From: Candidatus Borrelia undatumii
Lineage (GTDB): Bacteria; Spirochaetota; Spirochaetia; Borreliales; Borreliaceae
Reading direction: 5' to 3'
Length of the DNA: 64,000 nucleotides
Assembly (NCBI RefSeq): GCF_020882015.2
Contig: NZ_CP086555.2
Span: forward strand, 434,001 to 498,000
This document shows positions 38,846-48,465 of this stretch, in pieces. Each line of letters begins with the position of its first letter. The first letter of the stretch is position 1. Below the pieces are notes generated by a model. That model made no database searches and was not told the DNA's origin. It saw nothing but the letters and a program-made list of their open reading frames with translations. The position numbers and the translations under genes were made by a program.

Positions 38846-39424
38846 CTACGCCTTTTCTTGAAAAAATCTTTTTTTTATTGTGTATTTCGCAAAGTATATT
38901 AAGAAAAACACCAGTAGTATGTATGATAGGTCTATTTTAAATTTATATACTGTGCATGTTATCCCGAAGCATATTATCCATTTGGTTATTGATTTCTTCA
39001 GCATTTTTTTTGAGAATTCGAGCATGACCATTGACATTATTATGGTTGACGATATTTTTGCGCCTTCAAGGAATTTTTTTAAATAAATGTTATGTGAATC
39101 CAGATTCACATAAAGTGCTAGCATTGTGATTACGATTATGGAAGGCAAGATTCCAGCAATAGTTAATAAAATTGCTCCCTTGGAGCCTTTAAGTTTTTTG
39201 CCAATTAAGAATGCAAAATTGATTGCAGTAACGCCGGGAACTACGTTAGATGTAGCAAGTATATCATTAAACTCTTTTTCAGATATTAATTTTTTGTCAT
39301 TCACAATTGCCTTTTTAAGCTCAGATATTATCAGCAACCCCCCCCCAATGGTAAGCGTTGTTATTTTAAACACGAGACAAAATAATCTAAATAAACCATA
39401 TGATTCTTCTTTTGGTTTAGTCAT
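38846..39424 (-). CDS. ChrA-family transporter half, first copy (with nine-G tract)
   Basis: A 192-aa membrane protein, partner of the downstream ChrA half, separated by two bases. The GGG of the ChrA signature (TIGGGLLI, residues 27-29) is encoded by nine uninterrupted G residues on the coding strand (39338-39346). The second motif reads ATSNVVPGVTAINFAFLIG. A one-base slip in the tract would stop the protein early, so expression could vary between cells. First gene of the chrA-chrA-rpoN-hpf-ptsH operon. Confidence 0.87.
   Translation of the reverse strand: MTKPKEESYGLFRLFCLVFKITTLTIGGGLLIISELKKAIVNDKKLISEKEFNDILATSNVVPGVTAINFAFLIGKKLKGSKGAILLTIAGILPSIIVITMLALYVNLDSHNIYLKKFLEGAKISSTIIMSMVMLEFSKKMLKKSITKWIICFGITCTVYKFKIDLSYILLVFFLIYFAKYTIKKRFFQEKA
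39338..39346 (-). repeat. Homopolymer G9 tract in chrA
   Basis: Nine consecutive C on the + strand (G on the coding strand), forming three GGG codons in frame. Long G runs are rare in this AT-rich sequence; the only other nine-base run that I saw is in the decayed region near 17718. Confidence 0.9.
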
Positions 39425-39546
39425 ATATCCATTTTTTAAACTTAACAGCCGGCATATAGGGTGTAATTATATCACGGTTAAATGGATTGTTTGTCGGTTT
39501 AAGTGTTTTAGGTGGATATTGCAATTTTATTTTGTGTGGTTTTATA

Positions 39547-39555
39547 TGATATAAT
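39547..39555 (+). promoter_or_regulatory. Extended -10 promoter of mscS
   Basis: TGATATAAT is a perfect extended -10 (TGnTATAAT). The predicted start near 39562 lies about 31 bases before the preferred GTG, with AAAGGTG (39580-39586) as ribosome binding site. There is no strong -35 box, as allowed for extended -10 promoters. Confidence 0.65.
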
Positions 39556-39592
39556 TCACTGGCTTATGAGTGACCAACTAAAGGTGTCGAAT

Positions 39593-40432
39593 GTGGTTAA
39601 AGAGATATTTGTCTTTCAAGATTACGTCAATAAAATGCTTGAAACGATAATAGGTTATGGTTTTAAAATCCTTGTAGCAGTTTTTGTATGGTATTGTTTA
39701 AGGGTATTTATTAAGAATTTGAGTAAGCTATTTTTTGGAACTTTAAAAAAATCAAGGTTAGAGACAAAGCTGGACTCTACTATTTTCAACTTTTTAAAGT
39801 CTTTGTTTAGCGTAATGGTGGATATGGTGTTAATTTTGATAATTTTGCCTTATCTCGGGTTTCCCACAACTTCTATTTTTGCTGTATTTGGGTCTTTAAG
39901 CATTGCAATTGGGCTTGCTGCTCAAGGGATTTTGTCCAATTTTGTTAGTGGTTTAGTTGTTCTAAACTCTAATTTCTTTAAAATTGGGGATTACATTAAA
40001 TGTGATGATTTTGAGGGGCAAGTAGATGATGTTCAGATATTCTTCACTACACTTAAGACTGTAGATGGCAGGGTTGTAAAGGCTCCAAATAGTAAATTTA
40101 CAAACACATCAGTTATTAACTTTTCCACAAACCCTAAAAGAAGAGTTTCTTTAAGCTTTCAAGTTCCCTATGATACAGATATTGGGCTGCTTAAGGATAA
40201 GATGGAAAACCTGGCGTTTTCATTGAATAAAGAACAGTATGGCATTGATAGTCCTAGTGTTGTTGTGGAAAGCTACACACCTTACTACATAGTCATGCAG
40301 ATAAGATGTTTTGTAAATACGGAGTTTTTTTGGGATTTTCAGTACTTCATAGCAGAAAACATTAAGGACGTATTAGCAAATATGGGAATAAAATTTCCTA
40401 TTCACATTGTCGATTTTTACAAATTGCATTAG
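39593..40432 (+). CDS. mscS: Small-conductance mechanosensitive channel (MscS family)
   Basis: A 279-aa channel that releases ions on membrane stretch. Three membrane helices are expected at about 15-35, 60-85 and 88-120; the pore helix is GSLSIAIGLAAQGILSNFVSGLVVL, and the beta domain begins FKIGDYIKCDDFEGQVDDV. GTG at 39593 is chosen because AAAGGTG lies 6 bases upstream; ATG 39566 lies only 4 bases after the likely transcription start. Its end overlaps the convergent glycosyltransferase by 35 bases. Confidence 0.93.
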   Translation: MVKEIFVFQDYVNKMLETIIGYGFKILVAVFVWYCLRVFIKNLSKLFFGTLKKSRLETKLDSTIFNFLKSLFSVMVDMVLILIILPYLGFPTTSIFAVFGSLSIAIGLAAQGILSNFVSGLVVLNSNFFKIGDYIKCDDFEGQVDDVQIFFTTLKTVDGRVVKAPNSKFTNTSVINFSTNPKRRVSLSFQVPYDTDIGLLKDKMENLAFSLNKEQYGIDSPSVVVESYTPYYIVMQIRCFVNTEFFWDFQYFIAENIKDVLANMGIKFPIHIVDFYKLH

Positions 40433-41579
40433 TAGCGTGATTCTTAATTATTTCGGAATAATATTCTTCAATTCTTTCTATGAAGAATAGACTTGAAAAA
40501 GCGGGAGAAGTTTCTTCTGTATTCTTTTTAAAAGCCCTTAATTTCTCCTCATCCCCTGTTATTTCGTCAATATATTTGTGTATATCCCCATAATTATCTA
40601 TTAGGAAGCCATTTTTACCCTGCAAGATTACATCTTTATATATTACGTCGTTAATAAGTACGGCGGGCGCACCAGCGGTCAAAGCTTCAATTACTGTCAT
40701 TGGATACACCTCACTTCTTGATAGACTTGCAAAGACATCAGAGGCTCTGTAGTAATAATACATCTCCTCCCACGGAATTGTTCCAATCAGTATTATTTGT
40801 TTTTCAAGTCCAAATTTCTGTCTGAAACGCTTTATTGCGCTCTCTTCTCGCCCCTTCCCTATAAGAATTAATTTATAATTTTTATTGTCAACTAAAAAAT
40901 CCTTTAAGTGTTCTATTAGTAAGTGGATGTTTTTCTCTTTGTTTAATCTGCCAACAAACACTATGACCCTATCATTTTCGATTATCCCATATTTGCTTAA
41001 AATTTCTTTTTCTCTTGACTTATCTATCTGTTTTATAAAAAGATCCCTGTCGACCCCATTTGGAATGATTTTGTAATCTGATTGCTTTGAAAGTTTAAAA
41101 TATTTGTCCTTTGCCTTAATTGATGGATAGATAAAATGATGTATTTGGTCGTAAAATTTTTTCATTATTTTGTCTGGATTGGTTAAATATTTTAATATCC
41201 CTAGGTAATGTAGATAGAAATCCCACATTGTGTGATTTGTATGAACTATTGGAATGTTAAGCTCCAAAGCCAATCTTTTTCCAATCTTGCCCATAGTGAA
41301 CTCGGAGTGTGTATGAATTATTTCAGGTTGATATTTGCATATTATCTTTCTTATTCTTGATTTATTTGGAAACGCTATTCTGGCATCTACCTTGTGGTTA
41401 AGCTTTATTGATAAACAACGGTAAACGTTGTTTTCTCCTAAAATCTCTCTTCTGGAATTTGGACAAAAAATGTAAACAGTATGCCCTTTTTTTTCAAAAC
41501 CTTCCTTAATTTGCCTTACGGATGTTGCGACTCCGTTTTTATCTGGAAGATATGTGTCTGTAAATATTGCGATTCTCAT
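40398..41579 (-). CDS. GT4-family glycosyltransferase, probably glycolipid synthase
   Basis: A 393-aa retaining glycosyltransferase. The N-terminal domain has TDTYLPDKNGVATSVRQI, and the nucleotide-sugar site has FVGRLNKEKN and the EX7E motif SRSEVYPMTVIEAL. The Borrelia burgdorferi homologue (BB0454, from memory) makes the alpha-galactosyl diacylglycerol of the envelope, so this protein most likely does the same at the inner membrane. Convergent with mscS. Confidence 0.88.
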   Translation of the reverse strand: MRIAIFTDTYLPDKNGVATSVRQIKEGFEKKGHTVYIFCPNSRREILGENNVYRCLSIKLNHKVDARIAFPNKSRIRKIICKYQPEIIHTHSEFTMGKIGKRLALELNIPIVHTNHTMWDFYLHYLGILKYLTNPDKIMKKFYDQIHHFIYPSIKAKDKYFKLSKQSDYKIIPNGVDRDLFIKQIDKSREKEILSKYGIIENDRVIVFVGRLNKEKNIHLLIEHLKDFLVDNKNYKLILIGKGREESAIKRFRQKFGLEKQIILIGTIPWEEMYYYYRASDVFASLSRSEVYPMTVIEALTAGAPAVLINDVIYKDVILQGKNGFLIDNYGDIHKYIDEITGDEEKLRAFKKNTEETSPAFSSLFFIERIEEYYSEIIKNHATNAICKNRQCE

Positions 41580-41638
41580 GCTTCGTCTCAGTGGTTAAAG
41601 TATAATATATTTGGCAGTTGAATTATAATATTGCTTAA

Positions 41639-42628
41639 ATGCGAGAGGTTTATTTATTGTTGGGTAAAGAGCAGGGACTAAAAGAGGTCTATCTAAATGG
41701 TATTTTAAGTAAGCTTGGTGCCTTGCACAGTGATTTGTTGGTGAGTAAAATTTTTCTGTCGGATTTGTCTTCGGTTGAGCTTTCTGAGTTACTTTCAACC
41801 AATTCTTTTTTTGCTAGGGAAGAAGTTTTTATTGTTTATGAGGCTGAGAGTTTGAAGAACAAGAAGGAGCTGGGATTAATTTATAGTACCATTGAAAAAT
41901 CTTTAAATAAAACTGTTATTCTTGTTTCCGACGAAAATTCAATCAGCTTTGATCCCAAGGATTCTTTGAGGTTGATTAAGAAAACTTTTTATGAATTATC
42001 CAATTCCGATAGGTTTTTATTTGTTAAGAAAACTTTTTTTGAACTTGGCATGAAAGTCACAGATAAAGCCATAAACCTGATGCTTTTCATGCTAGATTCG
42101 GATACCAAAACCTTGAAATTTTATATAAATTCCCTTTCTCTTCTTGTTAAAGACAGGACCATTAACGAGAGTGATGTGAAGTCTTGGATAGGGTATATAA
42201 GGCCGGAGAATTCTTTTTCCCTGTTTGAGTCTCTTTTAAAAAGAGAAATGGAGAGTTCTTTAATCAAGATGAAGTCTATCCTGGATCAGGGAGAAGATTT
42301 TGTTAGTGTATTAATGAGCCTTGGTTGGCAATTTAGGAAACTTTTAAAGATAAAAGTAGATTTCCAAGGTTCTGTTAGCATTTCATCTGTTTTTAAAAAA
42401 CACAAAATATTTGCCTCACTGGAGGGAATTTATAAGACGGGACTTAAAAATTATTCATATTTTGATATCAAATTTATTTTAAAGGTATTTCATAAGTTTG
42501 ATTTATATTCGAGGATTTATAGTAAGAATTTACATTTGAATCTAGCATACTTTATGGTTTGTATACTATTAAGACAAGAGGAAACCATTCTTAATAATTT
42601 TTCTTCTAAATTTAAGTATAATTTTTAA
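41639..42628 (+). CDS. holA: DNA polymerase III delta subunit
   Basis: A 329-aa clamp-loader subunit. It opens with REVYLLLGKEQGL, the first strand of the domain I fold. Sequence identity to E. coli HolA is low, but length, order (AAA-like domain then helical collar with GWQFRKLLKIK near residue 225) and synteny support it. TATAAT at 41624-41629 would start transcription within a few bases of the ATG, and no Shine-Dalgarno is seen, so the mRNA may be leaderless. Confidence 0.82.
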   Translation: MREVYLLLGKEQGLKEVYLNGILSKLGALHSDLLVSKIFLSDLSSVELSELLSTNSFFAREEVFIVYEAESLKNKKELGLIYSTIEKSLNKTVILVSDENSISFDPKDSLRLIKKTFYELSNSDRFLFVKKTFFELGMKVTDKAINLMLFMLDSDTKTLKFYINSLSLLVKDRTINESDVKSWIGYIRPENSFSLFESLLKREMESSLIKMKSILDQGEDFVSVLMSLGWQFRKLLKIKVDFQGSVSISSVFKKHKIFASLEGIYKTGLKNYSYFDIKFILKVFHKFDLYSRIYSKNLHLNLAYFMVCILLRQEETILNNFSSKFKYNF

Positions 42629-42661
42629 ATAATTTTTGATTTTAAATTGAAAGGATATGAT

Positions 42662-43318
42662 TTGGCTTTTGAGCGAAGTAAATTTAAATTTCTAACTTTA
42701 TTCATTTGTTTTTTAATCTCTTGCGCCTCAAGGAGTGATACTGCGGGGATTGTGTTAGTGGAATTCTTGGATTCTGTTAAAGATTTTCAAAATAATCCTG
42801 AGAAGTTTTATGGGTTTTTTAATATTGCCAATGATGATGATATGGTCGCAAGGATTACTGGCCTTAAGAAAGAGGCAGGGAGTGATTTTATTCTTTATCC
42901 GTTGTTTTTTAATCATATGAAATATGTAATTAAGAGTAGAGCCGTCGTTTCGGATGCAGTTAAATTTGAGGTTGAGATTAGAAATATTAAATTTAAAAAT
43001 GGTATGGAGAAATTTTTAAATAAGCTTAAAGAATCGGAATTAGAATTGGGGAATATAAAAAATCTTTTAATTCATGAGCGTAAAATTTTATTTGAAAAAG
43101 TAGTAAATGATGTTATAAACGATTTAAGTGAATTGGATTACATTTCAGTTTTACATACATTTAATCTTATCAAAACAGAGTCTGGTGAGTATAAAATAGA
43201 CTTATCGGGGGAAGAGTTGACTGTGTCCGATAGGAATAAGCTTTTTGACGAACTTTTTTTAAAATTATCTCCGGGGATATTCCAAAATCTCTCAGTTGGA
43301 CGCAATGAAAACTCCTGA
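42662..43318 (+). CDS. Hypothetical lipoprotein, 218 aa
   Basis: Starting at TTG 42662, the protein has a signal sequence with lipobox FLISC followed by Ala-Ser. AAAGGA lies 6 bases before this TTG, which decides the start over TTG 42647. The mature part is charged and helical and carries no domain that I recognise. It is followed by convergent uvrC. Likely a periplasmic or outer-membrane lipoprotein; function unknown. Confidence 0.78.
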   Translation: MAFERSKFKFLTLFICFLISCASRSDTAGIVLVEFLDSVKDFQNNPEKFYGFFNIANDDDMVARITGLKKEAGSDFILYPLFFNHMKYVIKSRAVVSDAVKFEVEIRNIKFKNGMEKFLNKLKESELELGNIKNLLIHERKILFEKVVNDVINDLSELDYISVLHTFNLIKTESGEYKIDLSGEELTVSDRNKLFDELFLKLSPGIFQNLSVGRNENS

Positions 43319-43386
43319 GGAAGAAAATGGAGCCTCAATATTGATAATAGAACCTTATGCAAGTCCTTAAAATAGGAAAGATTGTT

Positions 43387-45186
43387 TTATGAGTCCATAC
43401 TTTCAAAGTGTTTCTTTTCTGAAAATTTTTTTATCTTTTTTGCAAGATCAACGTTGATGTTCATCTTTTCAGCTATTTCATTTTCGCTTAAAGGAAGAAT
43501 ATCTTCATACGTGCCAAGTTTTTTTAAAATATTTTTTGCAAACTTTTCACCTATTCCTTCTATATCGCTGTAATTTAGCTTTATCTTTCCGTAAATCTTG
43601 CTATTAAATCTGCTTGCTCGCCTGTGTGCTTCGTCTCGAACATTTTGTAATATCTTAAGAGCAGGATCTCCCTCTGCAAGGTTAATACCTTGTGTCTTGT
43701 TTGGTACAAATATTGTCTCTTCTCTTTTTGCTAGTGCACAAATGGCCACCTTGTTTTCAATTTTCAAACCTTTTAAAATGGAGTAAGCAGAACTTAATTG
43801 CCCTTTTCCTCCATCTATTAAAATTAGATCGGGAAGCTCTAGGTTTTCATTGATTAGCTTTGAATATCTTCTTGATACAACTTCTTTTATTGCCTTAAAA
43901 TCATCAATTTCTCCGTTATTTAACGAGTTTATTTTATAAACTCTGTATCCGCTTTTAAAGGGTTTCCCCATTGTAAAAGTGACCAAAGATGCTACTGTCT
44001 TGTGTCCACTAATGTGAGAAATGTCAAATCCTTCAATTTTTTTTGGAAGTTTTGTCATTTCAAGAGTAATTCTCAGGCTTTCTAATGCTTTATGCTTCTC
44101 GTTGTCATACTCCCTTAGTGCGATTTCTGCATTAGAAATTGCCATTTCCATTATCTTGATGGTATTTTCAGATTCTTCATAAATTATTTCAGTTTGTGTG
44201 TTTTTAAGTTCATTTATTAGTTTAGTGATATTTTTAGTTTCAATATCTTTAAAGACGTATATTTTATCAGGTACTATCATATTCACGGCTGTGTAATATT
44301 GAACCAAAAACTCTACTATTAGCTCATCCTCTTCATATATGCTCTCGTCAAAATTGATGTCTTTTTCTACTAATTTTCCGTTTCTATATTTAAGTATTAC
44401 GACGATATTTATCATATCGGATTTATAGATGTATACATAATCTGCACTTAACTTGTTAAGTTTTGTAATTATTTGAGTTTGATTTATCTCTATTAACGAT
44501 TTTTTGGTTTCTTTTAATTTTATTGCTTGCTCAAAATCTTCTTTTTTAATTACCTCTTTCATTTTTTTTTCAATTTCATCTAAAAGTTCAGATATGTTCC
44601 CATTTAGTACAGATCTTATCTTGTCTATTTCCTTTTTATACTCTTCTTCAAGATCATCTCTGTAGCACACTCCGAGGCATTGACCCATATGAAAGTAAAA
44701 ACATGGAGTGTTTGATCTACTTTTGCATTTTCTAGTTTTAAATGTTTTGTTAATGAGGCCTAGTGCTAAATCCAAATTTTTTGCATTAACGTATGGTCCA
44801 AAATATTCACTTCTGTCATTTATTATTTTTCTAGTTTTAAAGACTCTTGGATACTTTTCGCGAGTTATTCTTATCATGGGATATCCCTTATCGTCCTTTA
44901 GTTTAATGTTATAGTCTGGCTTATGCTCTTTTATTAAATTGCATTCTAAAAGAAGAGCCTCATACTCACTATTTGTAGTAATTATTTCTATTCTCTCTAC
45001 ATTTTTCATTAATACTTTTGTTCTGTGTCCAGTTCTTTCCAGAAAATAACTCTTTACTCTTGATCTTAAATTTTTTGCTTTCCCAATGTACAATATTCTG
45101 CCAGATGCAGAGTACATCTTATAGCATCCGCTGGTAGTTGGAAATTCTTGTACTTTTTGATACAAACCCTGTAAGCGTTCACTCAT
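43387..45186 (-). CDS. uvrC: Excinuclease ABC subunit C
   Basis: A 599-aa nuclease that makes both incisions in nucleotide excision repair. The N-terminal GIY-YIG domain reads [21 protein letters not shown], a UVR motif lies near residue 205 ([14 protein letters not shown]), the RNase H-like domain has [15 protein letters not shown] with catalytic Asp residues, and the C-terminal (HhH)2 region ends with [17 protein letters not shown]. All parts are intact. Convergent with the lipoprotein gene. Confidence 0.97.
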   Translation of the reverse strand: MSERLQGLYQKVQEFPTTSGCYKMYSASGRILYIGKAKNLRSRVKSYFLERTGHRTKVLMKNVERIEIITTNSEYEALLLECNLIKEHKPDYNIKLKDDKGYPMIRITREKYPRVFKTRKIINDRSEYFGPYVNAKNLDLALGLINKTFKTRKCKSRSNTPCFYFHMGQCLGVCYRDDLEEEYKKEIDKIRSVLNGNISELLDEIEKKMKEVIKKEDFEQAIKLKETKKSLIEINQTQIITKLNKLSADYVYIYKSDMINIVVILKYRNGKLVEKDINFDESIYEEDELIVEFLVQYYTAVNMIVPDKIYVFKDIETKNITKLINELKNTQTEIIYEESENTIKIMEMAISNAEIALREYDNEKHKALESLRITLEMTKLPKKIEGFDISHISGHKTVASLVTFTMGKPFKSGYRVYKINSLNNGEIDDFKAIKEVVSRRYSKLINENLELPDLILIDGGKGQLSSAYSILKGLKIENKVAICALAKREETIFVPNKTQGINLAEGDPALKILQNVRDEAHRRASRFNSKIYGKIKLNYSDIEGIGEKFAKNILKKLGTYEDILPLSENEIAEKMNINVDLAKKIKKFSEKKHFESMDS

Positions 45187-45302
45187 GTTGTTTTACCATT
45201 GACTGTTAAAACAGTCATTTCTACTTTTATGATATAATGAATATACCATATTTGAGTAATGATGAGTGCGCTGTTTTTTGTTTGGAGAGCTGAAGGTTCG
45301 TA

Positions 45303-46820
45303 ATGAGATTAGTTTTTGCATTTTTGCTGTTTTTTGTGTGTGCTCGTGGTGTTTTCCCACAGGAGCTTAAGTTAGTTCTTGATTCAAAAGATGGATTTAA
45401 GTTCATTCAAGAATCTCATAATGTCAGCTTTGAGAAGGATAATAGGGGTATTATTGGGATTTATTTGGATAGACACAAGGGTGCTTTGGATTCTAGTAGC
45501 GTTGATTTGAGGTTAGAAATTGAGGAGGGTAATCTTCTTAAAGATAACTCTTTAAATTATTTTGTTGATTCAAATAAGGCGAAGATTTCAAATTCTTTTC
45601 ACAATATTTCAGGTAGTTCTTTAATTTTTTATTCGGGTAGAAATACCGTTAAGCTTAAGCCGCTAACGAGGAAGGCTTTTTTTTATTCAGGCAATGTAAT
45701 TTCTGATTTTACTATTCAATTTTGGTTGTACCGTACCACTTCTGTTACTGGAGAGATTGTTGTGAATTGGAATGGGTATAAAAATATTAAGAACACTTGG
45801 TTAGACCAAGCTATCCGATTGGAGAGTGAAGGAGGGGCTTTTGTTTGGAGCTTTAACAATGTGTTTTTGAATGAAAAAGGGGATCCCATCAAGGTTAAAA
45901 TAAAAAGCGATGACGATTTTGTTCCGAAAGAGTGGCATTTGCATACAATAAGGTATAGGCAGAAGGAGGGGTTGCTTGAATATTTGATAGACTCCAGACC
46001 ACAGGCTATAGAGTATATTACCAGCGATCGAAGAGAGGGATCTGGTTATTTGTTAAATATTGGTAATTTTGTCGATTTTAATTTGGGACAGTATTTCACG
46101 GGAGCGATTGAAAATTTTGAAATTCACAAAAGTTTTGAGGAAGTAGGCAATGCTTTTTTCTCAAGAAGTAAGGGCTATATCATTACCGAGCCAATTAAGC
46201 TGTCCAAGGATTATTCTCAAATTATCTCTATTGACTTTGATAGTACGAAACCCAAAGATACAGAGATTGTTTATTATTATAGGCTAGATAATAAGGTGTT
46301 TTATGGAGCGAATGAAAGTGGAGAGATAAGGAAAAATTTGGAGGGGGATTGGATTCATTTTGATCCTATTGTCGGATTTCCTGATTCTAATGTATCAAAA
46401 TACATACAAATTAAGGTTGAATTTTATCCAAATGGTAATCCTTTAGACAGTCCGGCTCTTTATAGTATGATGATTACCTATATACCTGAGGTGGCGCCCT
46501 TTCCGCCTGTAATAACAAAAGCCATTCCAGGTTCAGGAGAGGTGTTACTTGAGTGGGTTCCTGTCATTAATAGTAACATTATGGGTTATTACGTTTACAT
46601 TGGAGTTAGTCCCGGTAACTATTATGTCAAATCTGGAGGCGTGTTGTCATCTCCTATTGATGTGGGCAATAATACTTCTTTCAAAATTACGGGTCTTGAG
46701 GATGGAAGGCTTTACTATATTAGTGTTGCTTCTTATGGTTTGGATAAGGGTGTAAACGAAGCTTCGTTTTCGAAAGAGATTTCAGTAAGACCCATGGAGA
46801 TATTTAAAAAATATGAGTAA
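45303..46820 (+). CDS. Exported protein with LamG-like and fibronectin type III domains
   Basis: A 505-aa protein. A signal peptide (MRLVFAFLLFFVCARGVFPQ) directs export. Residues about 110-290 look like a concanavalin/LamG fold (VISDFTIQFWLYR, WHLHTIRYRQKEGLLEYLID, GAIENFEIH). Near the C-terminus, PPVITKAIPGSGEVLLEWVPV...GRLYYISVASYG is a fibronectin type III domain. Such domains bind sugars or proteins. It overlaps the TPR gene by 8 bases, so the two are likely partners in the envelope (inference). Confidence 0.78.
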   Translation: MRLVFAFLLFFVCARGVFPQELKLVLDSKDGFKFIQESHNVSFEKDNRGIIGIYLDRHKGALDSSSVDLRLEIEEGNLLKDNSLNYFVDSNKAKISNSFHNISGSSLIFYSGRNTVKLKPLTRKAFFYSGNVISDFTIQFWLYRTTSVTGEIVVNWNGYKNIKNTWLDQAIRLESEGGAFVWSFNNVFLNEKGDPIKVKIKSDDDFVPKEWHLHTIRYRQKEGLLEYLIDSRPQAIEYITSDRREGSGYLLNIGNFVDFNLGQYFTGAIENFEIHKSFEEVGNAFFSRSKGYIITEPIKLSKDYSQIISIDFDSTKPKDTEIVYYYRLDNKVFYGANESGEIRKNLEGDWIHFDPIVGFPDSNVSKYIQIKVEFYPNGNPLDSPALYSMMITYIPEVAPFPPVITKAIPGSGEVLLEWVPVINSNIMGYYVYIGVSPGNYYVKSGGVLSSPIDVGNNTSFKITGLEDGRLYYISVASYGLDKGVNEASFSKEISVRPMEIFKKYE

Positions 46821-48120
46821 TGGAGATTTTGAAAAAGCGTTAGAGCTTTACAAGAAAGGCGATTTTAAGAATGCTCTTCTAAATTTGGATGTTTTTGACG
46901 ATAATTTTGATTCTCTTTCCCTTAAGGCTCTGATTTATTTTAGGCTTAAGGATTATAAGGCGCTTTTGTATATTTTGGATGTTTATCCTATTTTGAGTGA
47001 GTGTAGATTTTTAGTTAAGCTTTTAAATTATGGTAAGTTTGAGGGCGGGAGAGATGAATTAAGTTATTTTGAAAATTATAATCTTGGTGTTTTTTATTTT
47101 GGACTAAGAGAATATGAAAATTCTTTGGATTGTTTTTTAAGGGCGGGTGAGCAAAACTCAAGTCTTATTCAGGCTGCTAATAATGCTGCCGTTTTGCTTG
47201 AGATGTTAAACAGAAGAGAGGACGCTAGTCGTAACATTAGTATGGCCATTGATATAGACAAGGATAATCCTCTTGTTAAATTGAATAGTTGGCTTTTGAA
47301 GAATAACTTTGCTCTTGATGTTGCAAGGCCTTTAGAAATAGATGATAGCTTTTCTGAGGCTAACCTCGCCTTCGTTGTCAACTATTTGATCTACTACCTC
47401 TACACTATAGGAGAGATAAGTAATTCGGTTAAGCTTTCTGAGAGATTTTTAACTGACTCCAATTATTCTAGATATATTTGGCACAATAGAGCCACTGTTT
47501 TGCATAAAATAGGAAGCATGACACAGGCTACTAAATCTTATGTAAGAGCTATCTTGAGTTTTCCCAATATTTATACGATATACAATATGCATATAGCTAC
47601 AATAGAGCTTTTAGACTTTTCTCCTAAAAAAGCAATCGAAAGAATGGTTCTAGATTATCCTGGTATGGATTTGGTTTGTTTTTATGCTTTTTTATTCTTT
47701 TTGAGGAATCGTGATCTTGAGGATGCATATTTCTATATGAAAAGGCTTTGCGAACTTAAGCCAGATACTTATTCTGACTTCTTAAAGTTGCTTGAGTCTA
47801 GGGAGGATGTTTTAATTGAAGAACTTTTGGAGGAGCTTGCAATATTTTTAAGGGGAAATTGGGTATTAGAATATTTGTTTTTTGTTGATAATTCTTTAAA
47901 CTTAAAAGATCCTGTTTTTGTATTTGATTATGATATCAGGATTTGTCCATATATTTGGAAGGTTAAAAATGAGCACATTGAGCTCAGGGCTAATAGTAAT
48001 GAAGTTTCTATTACTAAAGAGGTTTTGTCAAACGAGCTTAGGAATATTAATATCGATGTTTCAGTTAGAGAAATTAGGGATTTAATCGATGCTTATAGGG
48101 ATTTTAGGATCAATTATTAG
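46813..48120 (+). CDS. TPR-repeat protein
   Basis: A 435-aa protein with tetratricopeptide-like helices from the start (GDFEKALELYKKGDFKNALLNL) and further units near residues 92-155 (YNLGVFYFGLREYENSLDCFLRAGE) and 215-250. No signal peptide is visible, so it is probably cytoplasmic. Such repeats hold partner proteins. Coupled to the LamG/FnIII gene upstream. Specific role unknown. Confidence 0.78.
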   Translation: MSNGDFEKALELYKKGDFKNALLNLDVFDDNFDSLSLKALIYFRLKDYKALLYILDVYPILSECRFLVKLLNYGKFEGGRDELSYFENYNLGVFYFGLREYENSLDCFLRAGEQNSSLIQAANNAAVLLEMLNRREDASRNISMAIDIDKDNPLVKLNSWLLKNNFALDVARPLEIDDSFSEANLAFVVNYLIYYLYTIGEISNSVKLSERFLTDSNYSRYIWHNRATVLHKIGSMTQATKSYVRAILSFPNIYTIYNMHIATIELLDFSPKKAIERMVLDYPGMDLVCFYAFLFFLRNRDLEDAYFYMKRLCELKPDTYSDFLKLLESREDVLIEELLEELAIFLRGNWVLEYLFFVDNSLNLKDPVFVFDYDIRICPYIWKVKNEHIELRANSNEVSITKEVLSNELRNINIDVSVREIRDLIDAYRDFRINY

Positions 48121-48141
48121 TTTGAGCATTTACTTTGTTTG

Positions 48142-48170
48142 TTGACAATGTTATTTGTCTAATATACTAT
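48142..48170 (+). promoter_or_regulatory. Promoter of tRNA-Ser (GCT)
   Basis: TTGACA at 48142-48147, 17-base spacer, then TACTAT at 48165-48170. Predicted start near 48177, 8 bases before the tRNA. Confidence 0.75.
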
Positions 48171-48184
48171 TTACTAGTGTGTGA

Positions 48185-48273
48185 GGAGAGATGCCAGAGT
48201 GGCCGAATGGGGCTTCCTGCTAAGAAGTTGTCCTTTTAAAAGGGGACCATGGGTTCGAATCCCATTCTCTCCG
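48185..48273 (+). tRNA. tRNA-Ser (GCT)
   Basis: 89-nt class II tRNA. Acceptor GGAGAGA pairs TCTCTCC, discriminator G, anticodon loop CTGCTAA, and a long variable arm with TTGTCCTTTTAAAAGGGGAC. CCA is not encoded. First of three serine tRNAs in this cluster. Confidence 0.96.
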
Positions 48274-48299
48274 TAGGGGGTTCTTGCTAGACATTTATC

Positions 48300-48329
48300 T
48301 TGACAGGAGTTTCTTTGATTTAATAGAAT
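48300..48329 (+). promoter_or_regulatory. Promoter of tRNA-Ser (TGA)
   Basis: TTGACA at 48300-48305, 18-base spacer, then TAGAAT at 48324-48329. It lies just ahead of the second serine tRNA, so each has its own promoter. Confidence 0.65.
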
Positions 48330-48340
48330 TGTAGTGATTT

Positions 48341-48427
48341 GGAGAGGTGGCAGAGTGGTTGAATGCTACGGTCTTGAAAACCGTCGTGGGTGTAAGCCTA
48401 CCGTGAGTTCGAATCTCACCCTCTCCG
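48341..48427 (+). tRNA. tRNA-Ser (TGA)
   Basis: 87-nt class II tRNA with acceptor GGAGAGG/CCTCTCC, discriminator G, anticodon loop CTTGAAA (TGA), long variable arm and T arm GTGAG/CTCAC. CCA not encoded. Confidence 0.96.
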
Positions 48428-48465
48428 TGGTTGGTTGTGGGATTTAGTGAGTTGGGATTGGCTGT

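Noticed and set aside
39512-39566. Leaderless mscS, or a longer MscS starting at 39512 or 39566
   Set aside because: The extended -10 box ends at 39555, so starts at 39512 would precede transcription. A GTG at 39593 has AAAGGTG 6 bases upstream, giving a normal leader, so a leaderless reading is not needed.
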